The notes below the pieces were generated by a model. The model ran no database searches. It saw only the letters and a list, made by a program, of their open reading frames with translations, and was not told the origin of the DNA. DNA of 47,170 nucleotides, from positions 1 through 47,170 of the forward strand of contig JAQCNF010000113.1 in NCBI GenBank assembly GCA_028275165.1, given 5' to 3'. The position numbers and the translations under genes are program-made. Shown here piece by piece: positions 17,084 through 26,794 of the stretch. The DNA is from Haloquadratum sp. Its GTDB lineage: Archaea; Halobacteriota; Halobacteria; Halobacteriales; Haloferacaceae. Positions within the stretch are counted from its first letter, which is position 1. Each line of letters starts with the position of its first letter.

Positions 17084-17602
17084 TTAGATGAGCGTATCTG
17101 CATACAAATAAAGCGCAGCCAACGCGGTCTCAAACACGACCGTTCCGACCGCTGAGAGAAAGATAAACCGGCGGTCGTTCATCTCGGCAAATCCGGCTGG
17201 GACTGTTAACATTCCTCGAGTGAATAAGAGTGCATTACTTACTGGCACGACAAGCGGGCCCCACGTTTCAAACCAACTGTCGAATCGGGTAATCTTCGAT
17301 TCACTGATTCGAAACCACTGCTTTGAGAGGAGATACTCTCGACCACCGCGCTGTGCGAGTGTGAACAGCAGGTACTGACCGACGGTCGCCCCGGTAACAG
17401 CGACACACAAAACGGGGACAGTTGCTTCCGATCCGAGCAGAAAGAGTGATGCAGGAACAATGAGCTCGCTTGGCATGAAGTACATGAGCATCGCTCCTTC
17501 AAGCACAAACACGCCGAAAAGTGCGAGATATGCCCACTGTGAGTTCAGTAACGCCACGAGTTCAGGCGGCATTGCGTCAAACTGGCCAATCAGCGGACTC
17601 AT
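17084..17602 (-). CDS. DedA/VTT-domain membrane protein
   Basis: A 172-residue integral membrane protein of the DedA (SNARE-associated/VTT) family, thought to move lipid carriers such as undecaprenyl phosphate or phospholipids. Visible are about four to five membrane segments: 25-48, 50-65, 66-85, 116-135 and 143-168. The characteristic loop FMPSELIVPASLFL contains the conserved Glu, and FETWGPLVVPVSNALLFTRGMLTVPAG carries the R-x3-PAG motif. The ATG at 17602 is chosen over an upstream TTG. It is shorter than bacterial DedA (about 200 residues). Confidence 0.85.
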   Translation of the reverse strand: MSPLIGQFDAMPPELVALLNSQWAYLALFGVFVLEGAMLMYFMPSELIVPASLFLLGSEATVPVLCVAVTGATVGQYLLFTLAQRGGREYLLSKQWFRISESKITRFDSWFETWGPLVVPVSNALLFTRGMLTVPAGFAEMNDRRFIFLSAVGTVVFETALAALYLYADTLI

Positions 17603-17694
17603 ACACAATCGATACTAGTATTTGACCCAAACGCGTTTCGTTTGCGTGATTGAGAGACCGGTGTCATTTTTCACTGCGATACGATATATCAGCT

Positions 17695-18681
17695 ATGGGA
17701 TCCAACTTTCGGACACGCCCACGCCGACTTCGACGCGATGGAATCCGTTCGCTCGTTCGTGAAAGTAGTCTCTCAGCGACGGATCTTATTGCGCCGATAT
17801 TTATCGATGCGACGACAGATGAGCGAGTATCAATCGAATCAATGCCCGGACATGAGCGCGTCCCAATTCACGAGTCGGTCGCGCGTGTGCAGGAGGTATT
17901 AGCAACCGGCGTCGACACGGTTCTGATCTTTGGAATTCCAAGCGAGAAAGATCCAAACGGATCACGTGCATGGGCTGAAGACGGAGTCGTCCAGCGGGCT
18001 GTTCAGCGCATCGCGACAGAGACACCTGCGACGATAATTACCGATGTCTGTCTCTGTGAATACACTGACCACGGACACTGTGGAGTGATTGAATCGGAAG
18101 CACGAGAGAGTCCGACGATGACAGTCAAAAATGACGAAACACTCTCTTTACTCGGGCAAACAGCCGTTTCACACGCAGATGCTGGCGCCGATATGGTGGC
18201 TCCAAGTTCGATGACTGATGGCATGGTTGCTGCCATTCGTGATGATCTTGACGATGCAAGCCATAACGAGGTGCCGATTATGTCATACGCCGCCAAATAT
18301 GAGAGCAGCTTTTATGGACCATTCCGTGATGCTGCTGACGGTGCTCCATCATTTGGCGACCGGCGACATTATCAGATGGATCCTGGCAACTCACGTGAGG
18401 CGATGCGAGAGGTCAGGCTCGATGTGGATGAGGGTGCAGATATTTTGATGGTAAAGCCAGCACTGGCATATCTCGATATCGTGAATCGGGTGACAGACGA
18501 ATTTACTCAGCCAGTTGCTGCTTACAACGTCTCCGGAGAGTATGCGATGATACATGCAGCCGCCGATCAAGGATGGCTTGATCTCGAAACAACGGCACAC
18601 GAATCGCTCCTCTCGATGAAGCGTGCGGGAGCTGATCTGATTATCACATACTTTGCCGAACAGATCGCTGACTCTCTGTAA
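17695..18681 (+). CDS. hemB: Delta-aminolevulinic acid dehydratase (porphobilinogen synthase)
   Basis: Joins two 5-aminolevulinate molecules to porphobilinogen, the second common step of tetrapyrrole synthesis. The 328-residue protein has RPRRLRRDGIRSLVRE at the N-terminus, the zinc ligands Cys119, Cys121 and Cys129 in CLCEYTDHGHCG, and the two substrate-binding lysines, Lys201 in SYAAKYES and Lys254 in ILMVKPALAYLD. The zinc-type cysteines are complete. The start at MGSNFRTRPRR gives the normal family length; the 15 codons upstream look non-coding. hemL, hemC and hemD follow 3.7 kb later, so hemB is near but separate. Confidence 0.95.
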   Translation: MGSNFRTRPRRLRRDGIRSLVRESSLSATDLIAPIFIDATTDERVSIESMPGHERVPIHESVARVQEVLATGVDTVLIFGIPSEKDPNGSRAWAEDGVVQRAVQRIATETPATIITDVCLCEYTDHGHCGVIESEARESPTMTVKNDETLSLLGQTAVSHADAGADMVAPSSMTDGMVAAIRDDLDDASHNEVPIMSYAAKYESSFYGPFRDAADGAPSFGDRRHYQMDPGNSREAMREVRLDVDEGADILMVKPALAYLDIVNRVTDEFTQPVAAYNVSGEYAMIHAAADQGWLDLETTAHESLLSMKRAGADLIITYFAEQIADSL

Positions 18682-19346
18682 ATATGTCTCTGCTGTCGCA
18701 AGTAGGTGTTGAGCGAACAGCTGAGTGAATTTATCTTGATCCTCTCAACGGCGTGAGTGGTAGAGCACAGTAGATCCTATCCTGTCCCATCATATCAATT
18801 AAACATGGTCTGTCTCCCCGGCGTGATGAGACAACGTTCGAAGCCTCAGGCAGTGAGCGCGCATTCTTGAGAGGTGCTATTTATCCGTCAAATGATTATC
18901 GGATTCATCTGGTGGCTAAAAGCCACCAGTATTCTCCTTGAATCTGTATAACCAACCCGCGATGCCCTGTGGGTTGTTGTATCTCTGCGAGGTGCGGAGG
19001 TGACCAACCTGTGAGCCTGCAACTCCCAATTTTAATCCAGGAAAATATCGATTTCATGCATTCTGCGCCGGGAAATTAACGTGAAGGCTGGCAATATGTG
19101 CGTGAACATATGCCCAATTTCTTACCAGTCTCATTGCTCTGGCTGTCTACTAAACATCCTTATACACCTCATATTGTACTGTATTTTGAACAGATACGAT
19201 ATGAACGCATGTATAATTTTATTATTTCAACTGTAACATTTTTATATAAGTCTTTATTGAGTATACTATGTGAGTATTGACGCAAATAAACAGTCGAATA
19301 GTGTATCGATGACCAAACGTGAAATAAGAGGAGCAATATATTCGTA
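18682..19346 (+). other. Long spacer before amtB with hairpins
   Basis: 665 bases without a gene. The stretch 18940-18980 can pair CAACCC with GGGTTG. A perfect hairpin is listed separately at 18909-18929. The last 250 bases are very AT-rich. GAAATAAG at 19321-19328 may be the amtB TATA box, about 23 bases before the ATG. The first half looks like old mobile DNA; the second is a plausible regulatory region for the nitrogen genes. Confidence 0.45.
18909..18929. repeat. Perfect hairpin CTGGTGGCT-AAA-AGCCACCAG
   Basis: A nine-base-pair stem with a three-base loop. It is too far from hemB (about 230 bases) to be an obvious terminator. Hairpins like this are found at ends of IS200/IS605-type elements, so it may be such a remnant or a MITE end. 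Confidence 0.55.
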
Positions 19347-20738
19347 ATGTTACTTCAGTTAGATCCAAGTGCAATCGCAAGTGGAGTAAACAATGTATGG
19401 ATTTTGACGGTCTGTTTCCTTATTTTCTTCATGCAGCCAGGCTTCGCCTTGCTTGAGTCCGGACAGGTCCGTGCAAAAAACGTTGGGAATGTTCTGATGA
19501 AGAATATGACTGACTGGACACTTGGCGTTCTTGTGTTTTTCATCATTGGATCAGCAGTCAGCGCGATTGTCGGAGCACTTACCGATCCAACGACGCCACT
19601 CTCAATCGGGAGTGCGTTCGCATACATTAACGACCCGACAGCCTACGTTGGATGGTTCTTTGGCGCAGTATTCGCCATGACTGCCGCAACAATTGTCTCT
19701 GGTGCAGTTGCAGGCCGGATGAAATTTAGTGCGTATGTATTCGTGGTTGTTGCGATGACAGCGATTATCTACCCAGCTATGCCCGGCATAGCGTGGGGTG
19801 GAACAGGTCTGCTCACAGGAAATGGATTCATCGGACAGATACTCGGCACTGGATATCTTGACTTCGCTGGGGCAACCGTCGTACATATGGTCGGTGGTCT
19901 CGCTGGTCTCGTCGGGGCGAAGATGGTCGGCCCACGTAGGGGCCGATTTGATTCCAGTGGCGATTCAACACCAATTCCTGGACATTCGATGCTTTTAGCC
20001 GTGCTCGGGACGCTCTTCTTGGCGTTCGGTTGGTATGGATTTAACGTCGGTACACAGGCGACAGTCCTGGCAGCAGAAAGTGGCTCACTGGCATTTCAAG
20101 GGGGCGCATTAGGGCAGGTAGTGATGAACACAACACTCGGTATGGGTGCCGGAGCCGTTGCAGCGATGATTGTGTCTGCGAGTTGGCAAGGAAAACCAGA
20201 CCCACTCTGGGTTGCTAATGGCCTACTAGCAGGGCTTGTTGCTGTCACTGGCGCAGTTCCACACGTCACGTGGTGGGGCGGTGTCATTCTTGGCGGGATC
20301 GCTGGTGCACTGGTGCTCCCGACGTATCGCTGGGTTGTTGATTCGCTCAAGATTGATGACGTCTGTGGAGTCTTTGTCGTCCACGGAAGTGCGGGTGCGA
20401 TTGGAACGATCTTGATTCCACTTTTCGGCGTCACCGCTTCGGGTGGGTACACATTCTTGGGTGTGAACCAACTCGTTATGCAAGTTGTTGGCGTGTTGGT
20501 TATCGGCACGTGGACGGTATTTGCAACAATTGCTGCGTTCGGTATTGCTGACGCAATCTTTGGCCTTCGTGTCTCAGAGCAGGAGGAGGAGGTTGGACTC
20601 GACGAGAGTGAACACGGCATCTCGGCATACCCTGAATTCGTTCCGAACGAGCGGCGTGATAGTGGTGTTGCAACAGACGGTGGCGCAGGGATACAAACAG
20701 ATGGCGGAGCTACAGAGAATACAGGTGATCAAAAATGA
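19347..20738 (+). CDS. amtB: Ammonium transporter Amt
   Basis: Membrane channel for ammonium uptake. The 463-residue protein has eleven predicted membrane segments, the N-terminal [26 protein letters not shown], the conserved [13 protein letters not shown] with the first pore His, and [11 protein letters not shown] with the second pore His. The C-terminus (about 60 residues) is hydrophilic, rich in Glu, Gly and Asp, and is the expected contact surface for the PII protein. It overlaps glnK by four bases (ATGA), the standard amtB-glnK pair. A long upstream region suggests nitrogen-dependent control. Confidence 0.96.
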   Translation: MLLQLDPSAIASGVNNVWILTVCFLIFFMQPGFALLESGQVRAKNVGNVLMKNMTDWTLGVLVFFIIGSAVSAIVGALTDPTTPLSIGSAFAYINDPTAYVGWFFGAVFAMTAATIVSGAVAGRMKFSAYVFVVVAMTAIIYPAMPGIAWGGTGLLTGNGFIGQILGTGYLDFAGATVVHMVGGLAGLVGAKMVGPRRGRFDSSGDSTPIPGHSMLLAVLGTLFLAFGWYGFNVGTQATVLAAESGSLAFQGGALGQVVMNTTLGMGAGAVAAMIVSASWQGKPDPLWVANGLLAGLVAVTGAVPHVTWWGGVILGGIAGALVLPTYRWVVDSLKIDDVCGVFVVHGSAGAIGTILIPLFGVTASGGYTFLGVNQLVMQVVGVLVIGTWTVFATIAAFGIADAIFGLRVSEQEEEVGLDESEHGISAYPEFVPNERRDSGVATDGGAGIQTDGGATENTGDQK

Positions 20739-21082
20739 GCGACATTAGCTTAATTATATCGTATATTCGGCCGGACAAACTCAACGAAGTAAAAGCAGCA
20801 CTGTCAGAAGTCGGGGCACCATCTCTCACGGTGTCACGGGTATCTGGCCGTGGCTCGCAGCCTGCGACAACGAATCAGTATCGTGGTGAGGAGTATACCG
20901 TCGATCTTCATGAAAAGGTGAAAATTGAGTGCGTCGTCGCAGATACACCCGTAAGTGATGTCGTCGGCGCTATTGAGGCGAGCGCTCATACAGGCGAACC
21001 GGGCGATGGGAAGATATTCGTCTTACCAGTTGAAGAGGCGACACAAATTAGAACTGGAAAAACGGGAACAGATGCAGTCTAA
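20735..21082 (+). CDS. glnK: Nitrogen regulatory PII protein GlnK
   Basis: A 115-residue PII signal protein that senses ATP, ADP and 2-oxoglutarate and blocks Amt when nitrogen is sufficient. The T-loop covers about residues 37-56, with [20 protein letters not shown]; Tyr54 is the equivalent of the uridylylated Tyr51. The B-loop [17 protein letters not shown] (86-102) and the C-terminal RTGKTG complete the nucleotide site. It is translationally coupled to amtB. Confidence 0.96.
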   Translation: MSDISLIISYIRPDKLNEVKAALSEVGAPSLTVSRVSGRGSQPATTNQYRGEEYTVDLHEKVKIECVVADTPVSDVVGAIEASAHTGEPGDGKIFVLPVEEATQIRTGKTGTDAV

Positions 21083-21703
21083 GGCGTTCATCTGACGCTA
21101 TCTGGCAGGCATAGTCGCGGTCTCCTTCAGTTTTCCTGCGGTACATATGTATTGAGTGCTCTTTTTCTCAAATACTATCTTGATTTCTGAGAAGCGAAAG
21201 CTCACCAGGGTTTTTTATCTAAGACATGTAGGCTTGACCGGAGTTCCCTCCTCAAACAGCGAGGCACACGTGAACACCCCCGAGCTCGGGGTTCTCGCTT
21301 GGCGAGGTCTTGCTGTTTCTGTGTCGGAGCGTGTAGGACCAACTGAGCGGTCTTAGACTTCACGGGCGATCTCGAGTCGAGGTCGGAGCCAGAGTCGAAC
21401 ACTCCTCACTGTTGGACACTTGAGGTCGGCGCGCTCGGTGTCGCGCTTGAATACCACCGGAGACGTGGTGAGCGTCGTCCCACCACCTCCGAGGGGGGAA
21501 AGGAACGGCAGTCTAGTGGAAGTAAAACGATGACGACGCTGTATCCTATCCACTCCCCCTCGCCTTTCGACTCGCTCCCTTCGGTCGCTCTTTGAGGGGC
21601 GTCTGCAAAACAGCTAAGCGAGTAGGCAGAACGGCATCGCTCGCCCTCCAGCAAGCAATACGACTCTGCACACCGGGACACAGTTCGAAAATGGATTGCC
21701 TGA
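21083..21703. other. Spacer with palindrome and transposon-like debris
   Basis: No intact gene. A 14-base palindrome CCCCGAGCTCGGGG lies at 21278-21291 and can form a hairpin with the flanking bases. The stretch 21240-21680 is more GC-rich than its surroundings and has no consistent frame, like the 5' part of a decayed transposon that continues into the tnpB remnant. The first 90 bases after glnK may contain its terminator but no clear T-run is seen. Confidence 0.4.
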
Positions 21704-22245
21704 GCCTACAGGCGACTGGAGGATTACCGTGAAGATTACTGCGAGAAAGGTGCTCACTGGAACACGTATGAGTACGACGTTGTATTCCTCGCAGACCTGC
21801 GTCGCCTCAATGATGCAGCAAGACAAGAACAGCCACAACAGTGCCGCAATGTCGTGGGACGAGATAACCCAAGGGTTCTGATCGACAGGGTGAGCGAGCG
21901 GCTGTCAGTTGTTCTCATTGACCTTGCTGGGACAACGAATGAGGTTCGTGGGCACTCCTGTCCGAGTTGTGGATTTACCACAAATCGCGGTCATAATGTT
22001 CTGTGGACACACTAGCGTGGCTTAGGAAAGACTGGAATTGGAGTTCGAACAGTCAGAGTGTGGAGTTGGGACAGTCCGAACACATGTCTGTGGAGACTGG
22101 TGTCACTGTGGGCTGGCGTTATCGGGACTCCTCGCTTGCAAACGCCATACCGTCAAAGAAGCAGACAATCCAGTGCATCAGCACAGAAACCCCACCCTCA
22201 CCGACGTTGCGCCAGCGGCTGAGTCGGCGTGCGAGTTCATCTTAG
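21704..22245 (+). pseudogene. Decayed TnpB-like remnant
   Basis: A continuous frame of about 100 codons (21704-22015) without a start ends with GHSCPSCGFTTNRGHNV, which resembles the TnpB zinc ribbon (CxxCG...T-x-R-D-x-N), here with Gly for the catalytic Asp. An earlier stretch reads YRRLEDYREDYCEKGAHWNTYEYD. The sequence continues in another frame to about 22245 with NPTLTDVAPAAES, like a TnpB tail. Stops and shifts show it is not functional. The assignment to IS200/IS605 is moderately sure; the subgroup is not. Confidence 0.5.
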
Positions 22246-22336
22246 TTGGATCGCTGCGTGTCACGTTCCCCACCAACGGGATTTCCCACTCGCAGAAAGA
22301 TGAAGGGTTTTTGCCCACAGACTCGCACTCGTCAGT

Positions 22337-23677
22337 ATGAATCATGACGAATCGCGTGCACTTTATGACCGTGCATTAGCCGTTTCGCCTGGTGGCGTTA
22401 ACTCGTCGGTTCGTGCAACACAGCCGTATCCGTTCTTCATTGAGCGAGGCGATGGTGCTGCTGTCATTGACGCTGATGGGAATCGATATATCGACTACGT
22501 GATGGGATATGGACCACTCTTGTTTGGCCATGATCAACCTGAACGTGTCCGAGCAGCAATCCAGTCACAGGCAGCCGATGGGCCGATGTATGGCGCTCCA
22601 ACCCGCATTGAAGTCGAACACGCAGAGTTCGTCGCCAGGCACGTGCCATCGGTTGAGATGACGCGATTCGTCAACTCTGGGACTGAGGCGACTGTTTCGG
22701 CAGTCCGGCTAGCTCGTGGGTATACTGACCGAGACAAAATTGTGGTGATGAAGGGTGGGTATCACGGTGCACAGGAGTCAACCCTCGTTGAGGGAACGCT
22801 TCAGGATACAGAGCCAAGCACACCGGGCATCCCTGATGTATTCGCGGAGTATACAATTCCAGTGCCGTTTAATGACTTTGAGACAATTGAGACCGTGTTT
22901 GAAGATTACGGCGAAGATATCGCAGCTATTCTCACCGAGCCAATTTTAGCAAACAATGGAATTGTCCTGCCGGTTGATGGATATCTTGAGCATTTACGCG
23001 AGCTCACAGCTAATCATGGAGCGCTACTGATTTTCGATGAGGTGATTACAGGCTTTCGAGTTGGAGGGCTTCAATGTGCGCAGGGGAAATTTGGTGTCAC
23101 CCCAGATATAACCACCTTCGGGAAGATTATCGGAGGCGGGTTCCCCGTCGGAGCGATAGGTGGTGATGCAGATATTATCGAGCATTTCACTCCAAGCGGT
23201 GAGGTGTTCCAATCCGGAACGTTCTCGGGACACCCAGTGACGATGGCTGCTGGTCATGCTTCACTCCAGTACGCTGCAGAGAATGATGTATATGACCATG
23301 TCAATCAGCTCGGTGAACGGCTACGTGAGGGAATTACCGATATACTCGCTGACCAGGCACCAAATTACCTGGTCGTTGGGACAGATTCGATGTTTAAGAC
23401 AATCTTCACGAAACGTCGGGCGTCCTCACAGGAGGCTGACGTGTGTCAAAGGGGATGTCAACAACGCGAGTCATGTGCTCGATATACAGAGTGTCCAAAA
23501 ACTGGGAGTGATGTCGGACAGGCAGAAACAGAGCGTTGGGAACGAATTTTCTGGCAAGAAATGAAAGATCGCGGGATCTTCCTTACTGCGAATCAGTTTG
23601 AGTCACAGTTTGTCTCATACTCACACACTGAGGAAGATATTGAGAAGACCCTTGAGGTCTACAAAGAGACGATTTAG
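22337..23677 (+). CDS. hemL: Glutamate-1-semialdehyde 2,1-aminomutase
   Basis: PLP enzyme making 5-aminolevulinate from glutamate-1-semialdehyde, the first committed tetrapyrrole precursor in the C5 pathway. The 446-residue protein has [27 protein letters not shown] for PLP phosphate, FDEVITGFR, and Lys263 in [14 protein letters not shown]. Near the C-terminus there is an insert with four Cys (370, 374, 380, 386; [17 protein letters not shown]) followed by [12 protein letters not shown] recall a Cys-rich insert here in other haloarchaeal HemL; it might bind a metal. hemC follows after 100 bases. Confidence 0.95.
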   Translation: MNHDESRALYDRALAVSPGGVNSSVRATQPYPFFIERGDGAAVIDADGNRYIDYVMGYGPLLFGHDQPERVRAAIQSQAADGPMYGAPTRIEVEHAEFVARHVPSVEMTRFVNSGTEATVSAVRLARGYTDRDKIVVMKGGYHGAQESTLVEGTLQDTEPSTPGIPDVFAEYTIPVPFNDFETIETVFEDYGEDIAAILTEPILANNGIVLPVDGYLEHLRELTANHGALLIFDEVITGFRVGGLQCAQGKFGVTPDITTFGKIIGGGFPVGAIGGDADIIEHFTPSGEVFQSGTFSGHPVTMAAGHASLQYAAENDVYDHVNQLGERLREGITDILADQAPNYLVVGTDSMFKTIFTKRRASSQEADVCQRGCQQRESCARYTECPKTGSDVGQAETERWERIFWQEMKDRGIFLTANQFESQFVSYSHTEEDIEKTLEVYKETI

Positions 23678-23777
23678 TTACAGAGACGAGTTCTGCGTTG
23701 TGGTCACACATCAATACACTCGCTGTGTGGTAGCGAAAGTGGTGCTCTTTTCACCTCTGACGGTCGAATGGCAGATA

Positions 23778-24878
23778 ATGAAGATAGACGGTCCACTCCG
23801 CTTAGCTACGCGGGGATCAACACTTGCGCAGCGTCAAACAGCCGCTGTCCAGGACCGACTTGCTGATCGCCGTCATTCAGTTGAACAGGTCATCATAGAA
23901 ACGACCGGTGACCAGATCCGTGATGAACTCATCCATCAGCTTGGCAAAACCGGTGCATTTGTTCGGGCGCTCGATGAAGCAGTGCTGGAAGGTGAAGCCG
24001 ATGCAGCAGTCCACTCAATGAAAGACATGCCAACCGAACAGCCATCCTCACTCATTATCGCAGGGGTGCCACCACGCGCTGCGGCAGGTGATGTGCTTGT
24101 GACGCCTGGTGGTGACTCGCTCGAAGAACTCCCAGCGGGTGCAGTTATTGGAACTGCATCGACAAGGCGACGCGCGCAGGTGTATGCTGAACGCTCTGAT
24201 ATCGAGGTAGCACCGTTGCGTGGAAACGTCGACACACGAGTTGAAAAACTGTTAGCACCGTCACTGCAGCGTGAACACGAACGCCGTATGGAAGCAGAGG
24301 AAGAAAACGACGAGCAGGGAGAGAGAGACGATGAGACAGAGACAGCATATGAGGAAACAGTTGATGAGTGGTTCAACAGCCTTTCAGAACTCGAGCGACG
24401 GGCGCTCGAACGTGCTGTCGAGACTGAGTACGATGCGATTGTTCTTGCCGAGGCCGGGCTCGCTCGTTCGAACCTCTTAGAGATGGTTCCACATACGCAG
24501 CTGGACCCACATCACTTTGTTCCAGCCCCAGGACAAGGTGCCGTTGCAGTGACCACAGATGAGGACGCTGATTGTGTTGAGCGGATTCACTCGGTCGTGG
24601 ATCACCCGCAGACGCGTGTCGAGACGACTGTTGAGCGGACTATTCTTGCTACGCTTGGTGGTGGGTGTATTGCCCCGATCGGAGTATACGCTGTGCTCAA
24701 AGGCGATCAGATACGTGCTGTCGTTCGCGTACTCTCTGCTGATGGTGAAACAGAGGTGTACGAGTCAAAAGATCTCCCAGTCGAAAATCACGCCACGGCA
24801 GCAGTCTCATTTGCTGACGATCTCGCAGAACGTGGTGCCGCAACACTCATTGAAGACGCCACGGAGGCAACAACATGA
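23778..24878 (+). CDS. hemC: Porphobilinogen deaminase (hydroxymethylbilane synthase)
   Basis: Polymerises four porphobilinogens to hydroxymethylbilane. The 366-residue product has RLATRGSTLAQRQ, HSMKDMPTEQP, GTASTRRRAQ and the dipyrromethane-anchoring Cys297 in LGGGCIAPIG. Residues about 163-206 are an extra, very acidic stretch (EEENDEQGERDDETET) not found in bacterial enzymes. The ATG at 23778 is chosen as the start because the family begins with MKIDGPLRLATRGS; the upstream 60 codons overlap hemL. It overlaps sumT by four bases. Confidence 0.94.
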   Translation: MKIDGPLRLATRGSTLAQRQTAAVQDRLADRRHSVEQVIIETTGDQIRDELIHQLGKTGAFVRALDEAVLEGEADAAVHSMKDMPTEQPSSLIIAGVPPRAAAGDVLVTPGGDSLEELPAGAVIGTASTRRRAQVYAERSDIEVAPLRGNVDTRVEKLLAPSLQREHERRMEAEEENDEQGERDDETETAYEETVDEWFNSLSELERRALERAVETEYDAIVLAEAGLARSNLLEMVPHTQLDPHHFVPAPGQGAVAVTTDEDADCVERIHSVVDHPQTRVETTVERTILATLGGGCIAPIGVYAVLKGDQIRAVVRVLSADGETEVYESKDLPVENHATAAVSFADDLAERGAATLIEDATEATT

Positions 24879-25666
24879 GCAGTGCGCCTGGGACGGTATA
24901 TCTGGTAGGAAGTGGTCCAGGTGATCCAGAGTTACTCACGGTCAAAGCCAGAAATCTACTCGAATCAGTCGATACAGTGCTTCACGATACACTCCCTGGG
25001 CCAGAAATCATCGATTCGATTCCAGAGCATAAACGTGAGGACGTTGGTAAGCGGGCAAGAGGTGAGTGGACGCCACAGGAGTACACTAATCACCGACTTG
25101 TTGAGCTGGCTGATGCCGGAAAAGATGTTGTTCGACTCAAAGGCGGAGATCCGTTTGTCTTCGGCCGAGGAGGAGAGGAGATGGAGCACCTCGCAGCCGC
25201 TGGGATTCCATTTGAGGTCGTCCCAGGAATTACTTCGGCAATTGGCGGTCCAGGCATTGCTGGGATTCCCGTTACTCATCGTGAGCACGCCTCCTCGGTT
25301 TCATTTGTCACTGGACACGAAGACCCAACAAAGGCTGAGTCGGCCATTGAATGGGAGGCTCTGGCCGCGACTGGAGGAACGATTGTCGTACTGATGGGGG
25401 TTGGCAAACTTGAACAGTATACCACGGTGCTGATTGAGGCGGGGATGGACCCCGCAACGCCACTTGCTCTTATCGAACGAGCGAGTTGGCCAGAGATGCG
25501 AGTCGTCAGTGCAACGGTTGGGACAGCTGTCGACCGCGCTGAAACGGCTGATGTCGAGCCACCAGCAATTACACTCATTGGAGAGGTAGCAACGACACGA
25601 CAACGGGTGCGTGGTTTCTTACAGAATCGAACTGGTGGGCAACCACTGGTTCAGGAGGAACACTAG
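24875..25666 (+). CDS. cobA: Uroporphyrinogen-III C-methyltransferase
   Basis: SAM-dependent enzyme that methylates uroporphyrinogen III at C2 and C7 to precorrin-2, the branch to siroheme, heme (siroheme route) and cobamides. The 263-residue protein has the N-terminal [15 protein letters not shown], the conserved [16 protein letters not shown], and [22 protein letters not shown]; it is a stand-alone SumT without the CysG dehydrogenase domain. It sits between hemC (four-base overlap) and hemD (two-base gap). Confidence 0.94.
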   Translation: MSSAPGTVYLVGSGPGDPELLTVKARNLLESVDTVLHDTLPGPEIIDSIPEHKREDVGKRARGEWTPQEYTNHRLVELADAGKDVVRLKGGDPFVFGRGGEEMEHLAAAGIPFEVVPGITSAIGGPGIAGIPVTHREHASSVSFVTGHEDPTKAESAIEWEALAATGGTIVVLMGVGKLEQYTTVLIEAGMDPATPLALIERASWPEMRVVSATVGTAVDRAETADVEPPAITLIGEVATTRQRVRGFLQNRTGGQPLVQEEH

Positions 25667-25668
25667 CG

Positions 25669-26400
25669 ATGGCTCGAGCGCCACGCATTGCTGTGTTTCG
25701 CCCTGATGATGAGCGACTCGCGAGCGCCGTTGAAACGCTCGAATCGCGCGGAGCGACGGCTATACCGGATCCATTGCTGAGTGTCGAACCAACTGGAAAT
25801 GTCCCCACAGCGGCGACCGATATGATTGTGTTAACGAGTAAAAGTGGTGTTGAGTGTCTGACCGCAGAAGGCTGGACACCACAGACAGCCACAGTTGCGT
25901 GTATTGGCCCGACAACGGCTGACCGTGCACAAGAGGCTGGATGGAATGTTGATATCGTTCCCGCAGAGTACTCCTCGGCTGGGCTGGTGACTGCGTTGGA
26001 TGATGCTGTCGCTGGAAAGGACGTGACTGTTGCACGGTCAGATCATGGAAGTACAACGCTTATCGATGGACTCGAAGCAGCGGGGGCTTCCGTCAGCGAG
26101 ATAGTTTTGTATCGGCTGACGCAGCCAGCAGGCACTGGGCAATCGACGGTGATGGCTGCAGGGAATCAATTAGATGCAGCCTGTTTTAGTTCTTCATTGA
26201 CGATCAAGCATTTTATTGACACTGCCGAGAGACGTGGCGTCCGAAGTGAGGCAATCGCCGGATTGAATCGTGCGATTGTCGGAGCAATCGGGAATCCCAC
26301 GTGCAAAGCTGCCGAAAAATATGGGATTCGTGTGGATGTGGTGCCGGAGTCTGCAGATTTCGAGCAGCTTATTGACTTGGTTCTCAACGCTGGCCCATGA
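25669..26400 (+). CDS. hemD: Uroporphyrinogen-III synthase
   Basis: Cyclises hydroxymethylbilane with inversion of ring D. The family is very divergent in sequence; here the context is decisive: the gene directly follows hemC and sumT. The 243-residue product has two Rossmann-like halves, with DMIVLTSKSGVE, VACIGPTTADRAQEAGW, VTVARSDHG and AACFSSSLTIKHF, all at positions usual for HemD. The last four bases overlap the next small membrane gene. Confidence 0.9.
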   Translation: MARAPRIAVFRPDDERLASAVETLESRGATAIPDPLLSVEPTGNVPTAATDMIVLTSKSGVECLTAEGWTPQTATVACIGPTTADRAQEAGWNVDIVPAEYSSAGLVTALDDAVAGKDVTVARSDHGSTTLIDGLEAAGASVSEIVLYRLTQPAGTGQSTVMAAGNQLDAACFSSSLTIKHFIDTAERRGVRSEAIAGLNRAIVGAIGNPTCKAAEKYGIRVDVVPESADFEQLIDLVLNAGP

Positions 26401-26723
26401 CGAACATGGTGAGTGTCTCTCGAACGGTCGGCGCATTTGGACTCCTTGGGAGTGCAGGGTTTTTGATTGGAGCAATACAGCCGGGTGGTGGAGAGTTATT
26501 CGCCGTTCCGGCATGGCTCGGTGTCTCCGCGGCTGTTGCTGTGCTGCTCTGCGGTATCGTGGCGATCTGTGGGTATGGTCGATGGCTTGGAGTCTCTCTG
26601 GGCGGAGGAGTGCTCGCTATGGGAGTCGTGTTCTTAGTAACAACATCAGCCGTCACTCGGTTTGGCTTGGCATGTATCGTGATTGGTATGCTCGCCACAG
26701 CGACGACTGCAACGATCGAATGA
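26397..26723 (+). CDS. Small membrane protein of unknown function
   Basis: A 108-residue hydrophobic protein with about four membrane segments (10-30, 38-58, 62-82, 86-104), rich in Gly, Val and Ala. No conserved motif is recognisable. It overlaps the hemD stop by four bases (ATGA), so it is likely the last gene of the hemC operon. A role with tetrapyrroles is only suggested by context. A Met three codons later (MVSVSRTV) is an alternative start. Confidence 0.7.
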   Translation: MTNMVSVSRTVGAFGLLGSAGFLIGAIQPGGGELFAVPAWLGVSAAVAVLLCGIVAICGYGRWLGVSLGGGVLAMGVVFLVTTSAVTRFGLACIVIGMLATATTATIE

Positions 26724-26794
26724 GCGCCGTCGGAGATACCGGCGGGATTTGCACTCGCCACACTCATTAGTGGGTTGCCTACCAAAGCAAGAGC

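Noticed and set aside
21380-21410. GTTCGACTC on the minus strand as a tRNA T-arm
   Set aside because: The flanking five bases do not pair as a T stem and no cloverleaf fits.
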